Source: Streptomyces sp. DG2A-72
GTDB lineage: Bacteria > Actinomycetota > Actinomycetes > Streptomycetales > Streptomycetaceae
Length of the DNA stretch: 64,000 nucleotides
Direction: 5' to 3'
Assembly: GCF_030499575.1 (NCBI RefSeq)
Contig: NZ_JASTLC010000001.1
Span: forward strand, 124,001-188,000
Part shown: piece by piece, positions 44,964 through 53,599 of the stretch
Numbering within the stretch: position 1 is the first letter of the stretch
Layout: every line of letters starts with the position of its first letter
Notes under the pieces: generated by a model
Databases searched by the model: none
What the model saw: the letters and a program-made list of their open reading frames with translations, nothing else
What the model was told of the DNA's origin: nothing
Position numbers and translations under genes: made by a program

Positions 44964-46067
44964 GTGACCAGCATGGCCCAGCACACCCATCCACGTCACC
45001 ACATCACTGACCTGAGCGAGGAGGTGGTGCTCGGGGTGGACACACACAAAGACGTACACGCAGCCGCTGTAGTCACCAGTACCGGAGCAGCGGTGGCCAG
45101 CCGTACCTTCCCCACCACGAGGGAGGGATACCGCCAGCTCCTGTCCTGGGCCCGCTCCTTCGGACACTTACAGCGGGCCGGTGTGGAGTGCACCGGCTCC
45201 TACGGAGCCGCACTGACCCGCTACCTGCTCAGCGAGGGCCTTACGGTCACCGAAGTCAACCAGCCGGACAAAGCCGTACGGCGCCGACGCGGCAAGACCG
45301 ACGCGATCGACGCGGCAGCAGCGGCTCACGCCGTCCTCTCCGGTCGGGCCACCGCTGCCGCCAAGACCGCCAACGGCCCGGTGGAGACAATCCGGTTGTT
45401 CAAAATGGCCAAGACCTCCGCGGTCAAGTCCCGTTCGCAGGCCATCAACCAGCTCAAAGCCATCCTGGTCGCCGCAGACCCCGCCCTTCGTGAGTCCCTG
45501 GCCGGCCTGAGCAACCCCAAGCTCATCCGCTGTTGCAGCGAACTGAGCCACGGCGAGGGATCCAGCCCCGAGGCAGCCGCCCGACACACACTCCGTCTCC
45601 TGGCCAGGCGCATCCTGCATCTCACCGACGAAATCAGCGACCTCACCAAGCGGATCACGGCGGCGATCGGCGCCTGCGCGCCCAGGCTCCTTGATGTCTA
45701 CGGCGTCGGCCCCGACACCGCTGCCGCGCTGCTGACAGCGGCCGGGGACACCCCACAGCGAATGGGCAGCGAGGCGTCCTTCGCCGCTCTCTGCGGCGCA
45801 AGCCCCGTCGAAGCATCCTCCGGCAAGACCCAGCGCCGCAGACTCAACCGCGGCGGTGACCGCCAGGCCAACTCCGCCCTCTACACGATCGTCCTGGCCC
45901 GGATGCGCTGGGACACTCGCACCCGCGCCTACGTCGAACGCCGAGTCTGTGAAGGCAAGACACGCCGGGAAGCTATTCGCTGCCTCAAACGCTACGTCGC
46001 ACGCGAGATCTATCAGGCGATCGTCACACTCCGATCAAGCACGGACAAGCCAAGATCAGCTGCTTGA
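44964..46067 (+). CDS. IS110-family RNA-guided transposase (recombinase)
   Basis: A complete 367-residue IS110 transposase, a RuvC-like DEDD recombinase that acts through a serine in its C-terminal domain and is guided by a bridge RNA. Residues Asp26 (VVLGVDTHKDVH), Glu75 (AGVECTGSYG), Asp113 and Asp116 (RRGKTDAIDAAAA) form the DEDD set. The coiled-coil region runs to about residue 210. The Transposase_20 domain includes RLLDVYGVGPDTAAALLTAA and the serine region ASPVEASSGKTQRRRLNRGG. The frame is open and of normal length, so the element may be active. It lies 228 bases inside the left border and nearly touches the right border. Confidence 0.95.
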   Translation: MTSMAQHTHPRHHITDLSEEVVLGVDTHKDVHAAAVVTSTGAAVASRTFPTTREGYRQLLSWARSFGHLQRAGVECTGSYGAALTRYLLSEGLTVTEVNQPDKAVRRRRGKTDAIDAAAAAHAVLSGRATAAAKTANGPVETIRLFKMAKTSAVKSRSQAINQLKAILVAADPALRESLAGLSNPKLIRCCSELSHGEGSSPEAAARHTLRLLARRILHLTDEISDLTKRITAAIGACAPRLLDVYGVGPDTAAALLTAAGDTPQRMGSEASFAALCGASPVEASSGKTQRRRLNRGGDRQANSALYTIVLARMRWDTRTRAYVERRVCEGKTRREAIRCLKRYVAREIYQAIVTLRSSTDKPRSAA

Positions 46068-46143
46068 CATCCATAGGGGCATCAAGCGCGGACACGTCAA
46101 CATGGGCACCATCACCGCCGCCGCACTCCTCATCTGGCTCCGA

Positions 46144-47013
46144 TCATGACCGGACAGACGGGGCCAAGAGCGTGGCAAGTTCATCCAGGACTCGGGCCGC
46201 CGGAGCCGGGTCGACCAGCCACTTCAGGTGGCTGCCCTCGAGAGTGCGGACGTCGTACGGGTTGTCCGGCGTCAGCTCGTTGCCCTCGCGGATCAGCCGG
46301 TCCTGCATGGCGAGCGGCATGCTCGCGTCGTTGGCCAGGCGGACGAAGGTCTTCGGGACGCGGCCCCAGGTCGCGGCCTGCGCCCGGTCGGTGGAGGTGC
46401 CGACGTCCAGGTTCTCATCAGGCTGGAATGTGTTCAGGAAGGTCAGGAACTCCTCGTCGGTGCCGTCGGCGAGGAAGGCCGCCTTGAGCGCCGCAAGGAC
46501 GTCCGGATCCGCAGTGCGGAAGTTGACGCGGAGCAGGCCGAGTTCGGCTGGGTTCCCCGCCATCGCCGAAACCAGGGAAGCGGCGTCGACCGTGGCCATC
46601 TCCGGCTCGGCGTAGTAGTCGCCGACGTCGAGAGCGACCGGGCACCAGGCCGCGACATAGACGATGCGGTCGATCAGGTCCGGCCGCGCGTTGGCCGCGG
46701 CCGTGGCCGTGGCGCCGCCTCGGCTATGGGCGACAAGGATCACAGGGCCATTCCGCTTGGCCCGTTCCAGGATCCCGATCAGGTGCGCAGCGTTGTCGGC
46801 GAGCGTGACACCCTTGATCGAACCGGGCGCGGTGGCGAGCCCGTCCAGATCCTGCGGCGCCTGATAGGCGCGGGTGAAGGTCGCCCCGAAGCCGTGGCCG
46901 GGCAGGTCGACGGCGACCGAACGGTGTCCCAGGAGGCCGAGTTCGGCCTGGAGCGGTGCTGAGGAGAAGGAGTTCGCGAAGGCTCCGTGAACCAGTACGA
47001 ACGTCGGTTGCAT
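46144..47013 (-). CDS. Alpha/beta-fold hydrolase
   Basis: A 289-residue serine hydrolase. MQPTFVLVHGAFANSFSSAP carries the HG oxyanion motif, VAVDLPGHGFGATF follows, and the nucleophile elbow is VILVAHSRGGATA. The acid probably lies in the DELTPDNPYDVRTLEG region and the His in LEGSHLKWLVDP. The lid region YAEPEMATVDAASLVSAMAG is longer than in the hydrolase at 8661. The start ATG 47013 is preceded by AGAAAG. The last codons overlap the interrupted IS5 gene end by six bases. It is unregulated as far as the sequence shows, and the substrate is unknown. Confidence 0.88.
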   Translation of the reverse strand: MQPTFVLVHGAFANSFSSAPLQAELGLLGHRSVAVDLPGHGFGATFTRAYQAPQDLDGLATAPGSIKGVTLADNAAHLIGILERAKRNGPVILVAHSRGGATATAAANARPDLIDRIVYVAAWCPVALDVGDYYAEPEMATVDAASLVSAMAGNPAELGLLRVNFRTADPDVLAALKAAFLADGTDEEFLTFLNTFQPDENLDVGTSTDRAQAATWGRVPKTFVRLANDASMPLAMQDRLIREGNELTPDNPYDVRTLEGSHLKWLVDPAPAARVLDELATLLAPSVRS

Positions 47014-47388
47014 CTTTCTACTCACTCTCTGGCCTCTGCGGCGTCGGCGGCACGCGCGTCGCCAGCCCCGTCGCCACGAGTTACCTCGCGGTCGAGGAAC
47101 AGGCCTTCGTCCTGCGGCGCACCGTCCCCGCCGCAGCGACGTCTTGGGGCGTGGTAAGCACAGGCGGTCAAGCGCAGGGCCTTCAGGGCAGCGTGCGGAC
47201 AGTTGTTTGGTCCGACGAATCACCCTACCCAGCGGAAGATCATCCGCACTACCCGTATGAGCCCTTCCACTTGTGTACTTCGCCCGGCCCACGACCTCGA
47301 CGGACAGACCCTCTTGTCACCGCTTTCAGCAAGCCCGGCGCCAGGCCTGAAGGGGGCGTCCCACGGCCAGAGATCGGAGAGACACTCC
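47014..47388. other. Intergenic stretch without a recognisable gene
   Basis: About 375 bases. A plus-strand frame near 47045-47150 (ASPVATSYLAVEEQAFVLRR) looks mildly coding-like but I cannot place it in a family. No repeat or hairpin stands out. Confidence 0.35.
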
Positions 47389-48537
47389 CTAGGAGCGGGT
47401 CCGGCACAGTTCCTGGTCCACAAGTGTGATCATGGCCTGCTGGGTGTCTTGGCCGCCGTCACTGGTGACGTACACCACGGCGGTCCGGGTCCCGTCTCGG
47501 GTGGCGCCACCCCAGGTCAGATAGCCGAGCAGTTCGCCCCGGTGACCGAAGTAGCTGCCGCCACACGACAACGGGATCTCGGCCAGACCGAGTCCATACC
47601 TCACGCCCAGCTCGGGCGCGGGCACGGTGGTCGTCATCTCGTCGAGTTGCGCCGGAGCCAGCAGACGGCCGCCGAGCAGCGCGGCGTAGAACCGGTTCAG
47701 GTCGAGCGCGGTACTGATGACCGATCCGGAGCCGACGGCCATACTCGAATTGAGCACCGTGACGTCGATGCCATCGCCGGTGCCGGTGCCGAACGCGTAG
47801 CCCTGGGCGCGCGGACCCAGGATGAACGGGAAGGTGCCGGGCATACTGGTGTCCCTCAGCCACAGCGGGCGGATGATCCGGTCGTTCACCTCCTGTGCCC
47901 AACTCCGGCCGGTGACCTTGTGGGTGATCATCGCGGCGAGAATGTAGTTGGTGTTGGAGTACGACCAGTCGGCGCTCAGGGAGGGTATGGGAGGGTGCTG
48001 CATCGCCAGCCCCACCAACTCCTCGGGGGTGTAGGTGCGGAACCGCTCGGCTTGATAGCCGTCCGCGCTTTTCAACGCGGGTATCTCCAGCCCGTCGTCA
48101 CGGATGCCGCTGGTGTGCTGCAGCAGCTGCCGCACGGTGATCTGCCTGCCGTCGTTGCCGTTGCCCTGGACCACTCCCGGCAGCCACTGTTCGACGGTGT
48201 CCTCCAGGGAAATTCGCCCCTCGCCGACGAGTTGCAGCACGACCGTGGCGGTGAAGCTCTTGGTGGCGCCGCCTATCCGGAATCTTCCATTCCGAGGCAT
48301 CTCCCTCCTGGTGCCCCTCTCGGCCGTCCCGGCGCGCGCACTGTCACGTGTGTCCGGTGACGTCGCCTCGGCGGACACACCGACGGCCCCGGTGTCGTGG
48401 ACCGCATCCACCTGCTGCTGGAGCGGATCGGCCTGCGGCGGCCTCGCCGCCGCCGTCCCGGTCGACGTGGCGAAGAGAACCGCGCGCAGGCTGCTCAGGA
48501 CAAGCAGGTTCCGCCGACGCCTTCCTGGCACATGCAT
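47389..48537 (-). CDS. Secreted serine beta-lactamase/DD-peptidase-like protein lacking the active-site serine
   Basis: A 382-residue protein of the beta-lactamase-like (class C / D-Ala-D-Ala carboxypeptidase) family. A signal peptide-like start RRRRNLLVLSSLRAVLFATS precedes the domain. The family normally reads FRIGSVTK with the SxxK nucleophile and base. Here the sequence is RFRIGGATKSFTATVVLQLV, with Gly (GGC) in place of Ser and the Lys retained. The second motif YSN (WSYSNTNYILAAM) and the third HRG (YFGHRGELLGYL) are present. It may be a non-hydrolytic binding protein or an inactivated enzyme. ATG 48537 starts just before the basic signal segment; upstream in-frame codons look non-coding. 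Confidence 0.85.
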   Translation of the reverse strand: MHVPGRRRRNLLVLSSLRAVLFATSTGTAAARPPQADPLQQQVDAVHDTGAVGVSAEATSPDTRDSARAGTAERGTRREMPRNGRFRIGGATKSFTATVVLQLVGEGRISLEDTVEQWLPGVVQGNGNDGRQITVRQLLQHTSGIRDDGLEIPALKSADGYQAERFRTYTPEELVGLAMQHPPIPSLSADWSYSNTNYILAAMITHKVTGRSWAQEVNDRIIRPLWLRDTSMPGTFPFILGPRAQGYAFGTGTGDGIDVTVLNSSMAVGSGSVISTALDLNRFYAALLGGRLLAPAQLDEMTTTVPAPELGVRYGLGLAEIPLSCGGSYFGHRGELLGYLTWGGATRDGTRTAVVYVTSDGGQDTQQAMITLVDQELCRTRS

Positions 48538-48765
48538 GATGATCCCCGTCCTGTGCGGGTTGCCTGCGTGTTCAGCGCTCAGGCTGTGGCCCGCGGTGTT
48601 TCGCCCCCGGAGCCGGAGGTCGACGACCATCTCACCAGCGATGAAGGATCGGCCCATCCGGCTCTCCCCCTGACGCTCCGATGCGTTGTCCTCAGGGTGG
48701 TGCTGGGGGTTAACTTCCGTAGGGACGCTGAGGCTTCTTCCCCCAGCCGGCGCCGACCAGCAAGA

Positions 48766-49158
48766 TCACGCTCTGTCGCCGTAGCGTTCCAGTTCGGGGC
48801 GCTGGTGAGCGACGATGGCGTCCTCCACGGCCAGCTCGTGCAGTCCGAACTGCTCCGCGGCCTGCCACAGTTGCTCCGGGGTCGGCCGATACAGCCCGAT
48901 CCAGGCCATCGTGCCCGGCTCCCCGGGGAGCTGCTGGTAGGTCTCGGCCAGCGACGCGGGCGTGTCGATGCGGTGTCCCTCGCGGTAGGCGGCCGCGTCC
49001 AACACGCTGCGCTCCAGCGACACGCACGGAGGTTCCGGCTCCGCTCGTGGGTCCATCGAGTGCTCGAGTGCCGGGGCCGTCTCGTCGTGGCTCGCGTGGC
49101 CGGTCGGGCTCAGGGCCCACTTGCCGGCGCGGGCTGCGCGTGCTCGCCATTCGGACAT
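48766..49158 (-). pseudogene. CorA-family Mg/Co transporter, N-terminal fragment A
   Basis: ATG 49158 follows GGAGG. The frame reads VSLERSVLDAAAYREGHRID, GTMAWIGLYRPTPEQLWQAA and FGLHELAVEDAIVAHQRPEL, then ERYGDRA and stop. This is the start of a CorA cytoplasmic domain. The long stalk helix and the two membrane helices with GMN are absent. It is transcribed divergently from the ABC importer at 50004. A second CorA fragment cut at nearly the same place is at 53658. Confidence 0.75.
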
Positions 49159-49264
49159 GACCGAACCTCCAGAGGAAATACCGAAGCTGGTCCGCCGGTG
49201 GTTCCGGGCGGATGACACCTCGCCCGGCGAGGTCGGTGAGGGCCACGGAACGGCGTCCACGAGC

Positions 49265-49603
49265 CTAGGTGTTGCTGCGCTGCCGTGCGACGCGGCGCTT
49301 CGGGAGGGCCGCCTCCGGTTGCGATCGGAAGGCGGGCTGCCGTATCGAGCGAGGCGGCCGGCACGGCGCCGGGCAGGGCCAGTAGAGCCAGTGCTGCAAC
49401 CTGGCCGCCGGTATCGGCCATGCGGGGCATGTGCGCCAGGCGAGGACCGCCAGATGCAGGACCAGGCACGCCCAGCCGCCCAGCCGCAGCCACCGGCGCC
49501 GGCCCTGTTGCCGGGCGGCGCCCAGGCCCGCAGCCCAGACCGCGCCGGGAGCGGCCATTACCGCGGAGGCCAGCACTGCGATCCAGAGGGTGACCGGCTT
49601 CAT
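49265..49603 (-). CDS. Possible small membrane protein
   Basis: A 112-residue frame with an N-terminal hydrophobic segment (VTLWIAVLASAVMAAPGAVW), a second one (LGGWACLVLHLAVLAWRTCP) and a basic tail. GAGG precedes the ATG. I see no family motif. It lies between the CorA fragment and the ABC importer, and an antisense frame is also open, so coding status is uncertain. Confidence 0.4.
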   Translation of the reverse strand: MKPVTLWIAVLASAVMAAPGAVWAAGLGAARQQGRRRWLRLGGWACLVLHLAVLAWRTCPAWPIPAARLQHWLYWPCPAPCRPPRSIRQPAFRSQPEAALPKRRVARQRSNT

Positions 49604-49706
49604 ACCTCATTCACACCTCCCTGCCCTGCAGCACCCCGGGTGGGTCGCCCGGAGCGTCCGGCCTGGTCAGGACCCCGGCGGCCGCCCAGTGAGACGCCAT
49701 CGCAAG

Positions 49707-49725
49707 TATTTGCATATCGGTGCAA
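49707..49725. promoter_or_regulatory. Probable ArsR operator upstream of the ABC importer
   Basis: TATTTGCATATCGGTGCAA shares TATTTGC-N6-GTGCAA with the site at 53588-53606 at the arsR start. TTGC...GCAA half-sites form an inverted repeat. It lies about 280 bases before the permease ATG, in a gap with no other gene. Confidence 0.65.
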
Positions 49726-50003
49726 CAAAGAAGACACTGCTGCGGTCAGCCTGCGCCGCACCCTGCGCGCAGGGCCGGAACCTCATCACAGAGCGGAGGC
49801 AGCCATGGGCGCGGACCCTCCCAGTACACGCTGCCTCACCGGCAGCCTCTGAACCACCCGTTTCCCTGCGGCCTTCTCCGTACGGAGCGGGTGCGTCGCG
49901 GTCGTGCGTGCTCGCCTGCTCGATCGCCCTTCCCCTGCCTGCTCACGTGCACACGCCGGGCACTGCTCCTGACGGGCCGGCCGTGCAGTCGGAGGTTCAT
50001 GTG

Positions 50004-51761
50004 ATGTCGTTCCGGACGACAAGTTCTGCCGCCTCGCGGGTCTCGCTGCCATCCCGGGTGGCAGGCCGCCTGGCACGGATGACCTGGGTGGACGTGGTCG
50101 TCGCCGCCGCGGTCCTGGTGCTGCTGTATCTGACGCTGCGCGTCGGCCAGAGCACCACGGTCAGCTTCTCCCCCAGCCAGGTCGCCCACGTCGACACCGA
50201 CCCGGCGCGGCTGCCATACGACGCGGTGCGCTCGCTGCTGCGCATGTTCGCCGCCCTCGCGCTCTCGGTCGTGTTCACCTTCGTCTACTCCTACGCCGCC
50301 GCCAAGAGTCGGCGCCTTGAACGGATCCTCATCCCGGCGCTGGACATCCTGCAGTCGGTGCCGGTCCTCGCCTTCCTGACCGTGGCCATCGCCGGGCTGG
50401 TCGCGATGTTCCCCGGCTCGATGCTCGCCCTGGAGGCGGCGTCGATCTTCGCGATCTTCACGTCCCAGGCGTGGAACATGACGTTCGGCTTCTACTACTC
50501 GCTCACCTCCCTGCCGCGCGAACTGGACGAGCTGTCTCGGTCGTTCGGCTTCACCCGCTGGATGCGGTTCTGGAAGGTCGAGGTCCCCGCCGGGATGATC
50601 GGCCTGGTCTGGAACGGCATGATGAGCTTCGGAGGCGGCTGGTTCTTCCTGGTCGTCTCCGAGGCGATCAGCGTCAACAACCAGAACTACACGCTGCCCG
50701 GCGTGGGCTCCTACGCCGGCGCGGCGATCGCCGACGGTGACCTGGGCAAGGTCGGCTGGGCCATCCTGACCATGACCGTGATGGTGATCGGCGTGAACTT
50801 CCTGTTCTGGCGGCCGCTGACCGCGTGGGCGGAGAAATTCAAGAACGAGCAGGCCGAGGCCAGCGAAGTGCAGCGGTCGGTGGTGCTGAACTTCCTGCGC
50901 CGTTCCCACTGGCCGCAGTTGCTCGGCCGCGTGGTGCGGCCGGTGGGCCGAAGGCTGAGCGAGGCAGCCCGGGTCTTCGGTACTGACGACCGTCCACTCG
51001 TGGTGGACCGCGCGCGGCAGCGGACCGGTGACCTCGTCTTCGCCCTCGTCGCGGGCGGGCTGATCCTTTGGGGCCTGCTCGACCTCGCGGGTTACCTCAA
51101 CGACCGCACCGGACTTGGCGTGTTCGGCGAACCGCTGCTGCTGGGGCTGGCCACCCTGGGCCGGGTCGTGGCCCTGGTGATCGTCGCCACCGTGGTCTGG
51201 GTGCCGATCGGCGTGAAGATCGGCTTCTCGCCCCGGCTGACCCGGATCGCCCAGCCGGTGGTGCAGGTCCTGGCCAGCTTCCCGGCCAACTTCCTCTTCC
51301 CGCTGGCCACCTGGTTCTTCCTGAAGACCGGCCTGTCCATCGACATCGGCGGCATCCTGCTGATGGCGCTGGGCGCCCAGTGGTACATCCTCTTCAACAC
51401 CATCGCCGGCGCCATGGCCATTCCCACTGACCTGCGGGAGGCCATGGCCGACCTGGGTGTCACCGGCTGGCAGCGGTGGCGGCGCCTGATCCTGCCCGGC
51501 ATCTTCCCCTCGTACGTCACCGGCGGCATCACTGCCTCCGGCGGCGCCTGGAACGCCTCGATCGTCTCCGAGGTCGTCACCTTCGGCGGCACCACCCTCA
51601 CCGCCACGGGCCTCGGCGCCTACATCGCGCACGCCACCGAGCGCGGCGACTATCCGCACCTGCTCGCCGGGATAGCCGTGATGAGCCTGTACGTCGTCGG
51701 CCTCAACCGGCTCTTCTGGCGCCGCCTGTACCGGCTCGCCGAGAACCGCTACGCCCTGTGA
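50004..51761 (+). CDS. ABC transporter permease, fused double module
   Basis: A 585-residue permease consisting of two BPD_transp_1 modules in one chain, about 12 membrane helices. The first module has LRMFAALALSVVFTFVYSYA and the EAA-type loop RELDELSRSFGFTRWMRFWK. The second has LGRVVALVIVATVVWVPIGV and the EAA-type loop LREAMADLGVTGWQRWRRLI. This layout belongs to the anion/nitrate-taurine-like group with duplicated permeases, for which the substrate is not established. Polar linkers separate the modules. ATG 50004 follows GGAGG; GTG 50001 is the alternative. The ATPase gene begins 35 bases later. No binding-protein gene is nearby. Confidence 0.92.
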   Translation: MSFRTTSSAASRVSLPSRVAGRLARMTWVDVVVAAAVLVLLYLTLRVGQSTTVSFSPSQVAHVDTDPARLPYDAVRSLLRMFAALALSVVFTFVYSYAAAKSRRLERILIPALDILQSVPVLAFLTVAIAGLVAMFPGSMLALEAASIFAIFTSQAWNMTFGFYYSLTSLPRELDELSRSFGFTRWMRFWKVEVPAGMIGLVWNGMMSFGGGWFFLVVSEAISVNNQNYTLPGVGSYAGAAIADGDLGKVGWAILTMTVMVIGVNFLFWRPLTAWAEKFKNEQAEASEVQRSVVLNFLRRSHWPQLLGRVVRPVGRRLSEAARVFGTDDRPLVVDRARQRTGDLVFALVAGGLILWGLLDLAGYLNDRTGLGVFGEPLLLGLATLGRVVALVIVATVVWVPIGVKIGFSPRLTRIAQPVVQVLASFPANFLFPLATWFFLKTGLSIDIGGILLMALGAQWYILFNTIAGAMAIPTDLREAMADLGVTGWQRWRRLILPGIFPSYVTGGITASGGAWNASIVSEVVTFGGTTLTATGLGAYIAHATERGDYPHLLAGIAVMSLYVVGLNRLFWRRLYRLAENRYAL

Positions 51762-51796
51762 ACTTCCCGCTTCTGCTTCACCACTTGGAGCCTGCC

Positions 51797-53185
51797 ATGG
51801 CGCTGTCCTCCCTCCTCCGCAAGAAGACCACCGTCCCCGCCCCCGCCGGGCTGCCGCGCGCCACCGACGGCGAGGTCCTGCTCGAGGCCACCGGTGTCAC
51901 CAAGTCCTACGCCGGCGCCGACGGTGAACTGCCCGTCCTGGCAGGCATCGACCTTGAGGTCCGGGCCGGGGAGATCGTCGCCCTGCTGGGCAAGTCGGGC
52001 TCGGGCAAGTCCACGCTCCTGCGCTGCCTGGCCGGGCTCATCCCGGCCAGCTCCGGCACCATCGCCTACCGCGGCACCACGCTCAACGGCGCCAACCCCG
52101 GCACCGCAATGGTGTTCCAGACCTTCGCGCTGCTGCCCTGGCTGACCGTGCAGCAGAACGTCGAACTCGGCCTGGAGGCGCGCGGCGTGCCCGCCGACCA
52201 GCGCGCCGAGGCCGCCGTGCAGGCCATCGACCTGATCGGCCTGGACGGCTTCGAATCGGCGTACCCGAAGGAGCTGTCCGGCGGCATGCGCCAGCGCGTC
52301 GGCTTCGCGCGGGCGTTGGTGGTCGAGCCGGACGTGCTGATGATGGACGAGCCCTTTTCCGCCCTCGACGTCCTCACCGCCGAGAACCTGCGCGGCGAGC
52401 TGATGGAGCTGTGGGAGTCCGGCCAGTTCCCCACCCGCGCCGTCGTCCTGGTCACCCACAACATCGAAGAGGCCGTACTCATGGCCGACCGCATCGTCGT
52501 CCTCGGCTCCCGCCCCTACGGCACCATCCGCGAGACCATCGACGTCGGCCTGGACCGTCCGCGCGACCGCGATTCGGCCCCCTTCGCGGAGCTCATCGAC
52601 CGCGTCTACGGCATCATGACCGGCCGCCCCAAGGACACCACCCGACTGCCCGGACGCGTGGAGGCGGTGCAGCTGGACAAGCGCACCGTGGCCAACACCC
52701 CGCTGCCCACCGCCAGCGTCGACAGCCTCTCCGGCCTGGCGGAGATGGTCGCCAACCGCGGTGGCCGCTGCAACCTGGTGGACCTCTCTGACGATCTCGG
52801 GCTGGACGTCGACGACGTACTGCCCCTGGTCGACGCCCTCGAACTCCTCGGCCTGGCCAAGGTCAGCGAGAACGACCTGCTGCTCACCGACACCGGCACC
52901 GCCTTCGCCGGGGCCGACGTGCAGGAGTCCAAGACCCTCTTCGCCACCGCGGCCCTGGACGTACCGCTGATCAAACTGATCACCAACAGCCTGCGCCAGC
53001 AGGCCGACCGCACCCAAGGGGCCGGTCTCTTCCGCGACCTGCTCGCCCACCACTACACCAGCGAACAGGTCGACCAGCAGTTGGAGACCGCCACCGACTG
53101 GGGCCGCTACGCCGAGCTGTTCTCCTACGACGCCGGCCCCCAGGAGTACCACCTCGACGAGGACAGCAGTCCCGCGTCCCGCTGA
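51797..53185 (+). CDS. ABC transporter ATPase with C-terminal AAA-associated domain
   Basis: A 462-residue ATPase that would drive the permease at 50004. Walker A is LGKSGSGKSTLLR, the Q-loop lies in MVFQTFALLPWLTVQQNVEL, the signature is LSGGMRQRVGFARAL, Walker B is DVLMMDEPFSALDVLTAENL, and the switch His is in VTHNIEEAV. After about residue 285 a second domain begins (SVDSLSGLAEMVANRGGRCN, DLGLDVDDVLPLVDALELLG, LFRDLLAHHYTSEQVDQQLE). It matches the AAA-associated tail known from this transporter type, with a winged-helix look, probably regulatory. The gene is tightly spaced after the permease. An ArsR-type repressor gene faces it at the 3' side. Confidence 0.93.
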   Translation: MALSSLLRKKTTVPAPAGLPRATDGEVLLEATGVTKSYAGADGELPVLAGIDLEVRAGEIVALLGKSGSGKSTLLRCLAGLIPASSGTIAYRGTTLNGANPGTAMVFQTFALLPWLTVQQNVELGLEARGVPADQRAEAAVQAIDLIGLDGFESAYPKELSGGMRQRVGFARALVVEPDVLMMDEPFSALDVLTAENLRGELMELWESGQFPTRAVVLVTHNIEEAVLMADRIVVLGSRPYGTIRETIDVGLDRPRDRDSAPFAELIDRVYGIMTGRPKDTTRLPGRVEAVQLDKRTVANTPLPTASVDSLSGLAEMVANRGGRCNLVDLSDDLGLDVDDVLPLVDALELLGLAKVSENDLLLTDTGTAFAGADVQESKTLFATAALDVPLIKLITNSLRQQADRTQGAGLFRDLLAHHYTSEQVDQQLETATDWGRYAELFSYDAGPQEYHLDEDSSPASR

Positions 53186-53191
53186 GGCCCC

Positions 53192-53599
53192 TTACTGCTC
53201 GGTCGCCAACCGCCGGGCGCGCGCCGGACCGACCGCCTGCTCCTGGGCGAGTTCCGCGGCTTCCTGCGGTGCGTCCCCCGACCTCGTCCCCGTCTCACCG
53301 ATCCCACCCGCAACCAGCGAAGCCTCCTCCAGCAGCCCCCGCACGCGCCCGGCGGCCCGGTAATAGATGCGCGTCCCGTCACGCCGGGAGGTCACCAGCC
53401 CGGCCGCCCGCAGCTTCGCCAGATGCTGCGAGGTCGCCGCGACATGCGCGCCCAGCAACTCGGCGAGCCTGCTCACCGGCAGCTCCTCCCGGCTGAGCGC
53501 CCACAGCAGCCGGTATCGGGAGGGGTCAGCCACCGCCTTGAGCACCGCCACGGCCCGGTCAGCGGCGTCCGCATCCCACGACTGAGTTTGCACATCCAC
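53192..53599 (-). CDS. ArsR/SmtB-family transcriptional repressor
   Basis: A 135-residue winged-helix repressor. The core reads AVLKAVADPSRYRLLWALSR, VSRLAELLGAHVAATSQHLA and KLRAAGLVTSRRDGTRIYYR, the usual helices and wing. No cysteine is present, so arsenic or classic cysteine-thiolate sensing is excluded. Histidines at the recognition helix and acidic residues in the Gly/Glu-rich tail leave divalent metal sensing possible. The annotated start is GTG 53599, which overlaps the operator at 53588-53606; translation may be leaderless or start later. A matching operator precedes the ABC importer, so this repressor likely controls it. It is convergent with the ATPase gene. Confidence 0.9.
   Translation of the reverse strand: MDVQTQSWDADAADRAVAVLKAVADPSRYRLLWALSREELPVSRLAELLGAHVAATSQHLAKLRAAGLVTSRRDGTRIYYRAAGRVRGLLEEASLVAGGIGETGTRSGDAPQEAAELAQEQAVGPARARRLATEQ

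Larger units (their letters stand above)
44736..46083 (+). mobile_element. IS110-family insertion element
   Basis: The borders are deduced from the interrupted IS5 gene: its codons stop at 44735 and resume at 46084. The element is 1348 bases with a 228-base non-coding left end, one transposase gene and a 16-base right end. It has no terminal inverted repeats, as expected for IS110. A single C is shared at both borders (CT left, CA right). Confidence 0.82.
44175..46149 (+). pseudogene. IS5-family transposase remnant interrupted by an IS110 element
   Basis: The first part reads RWRNHRQVINGIVHRLSTGC, QWRELPGRFGPWQTVHKRH, INVDSTSARAHHHAAGAPK and, after frameshifts and a deletion, DKDRYKKRNTVERAINKLKQ and FRAVATRYD ending at 44735. 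The expected continuation KRGHVNMGTITAAALLIWLR then S and stop is found at 46084-46149. Removing 44736-46083 restores codon-perfect ATRYD-KRGHV. The host gene was probably already decayed. Confidence 0.8.

Noticed and set aside
49836..51659. A long antisense frame over the double permease
   Set aside because: It is rich in Asp/Gly/Gln/His without hydrophobic helices, while the plus strand encodes clear membrane modules and coupling loops.
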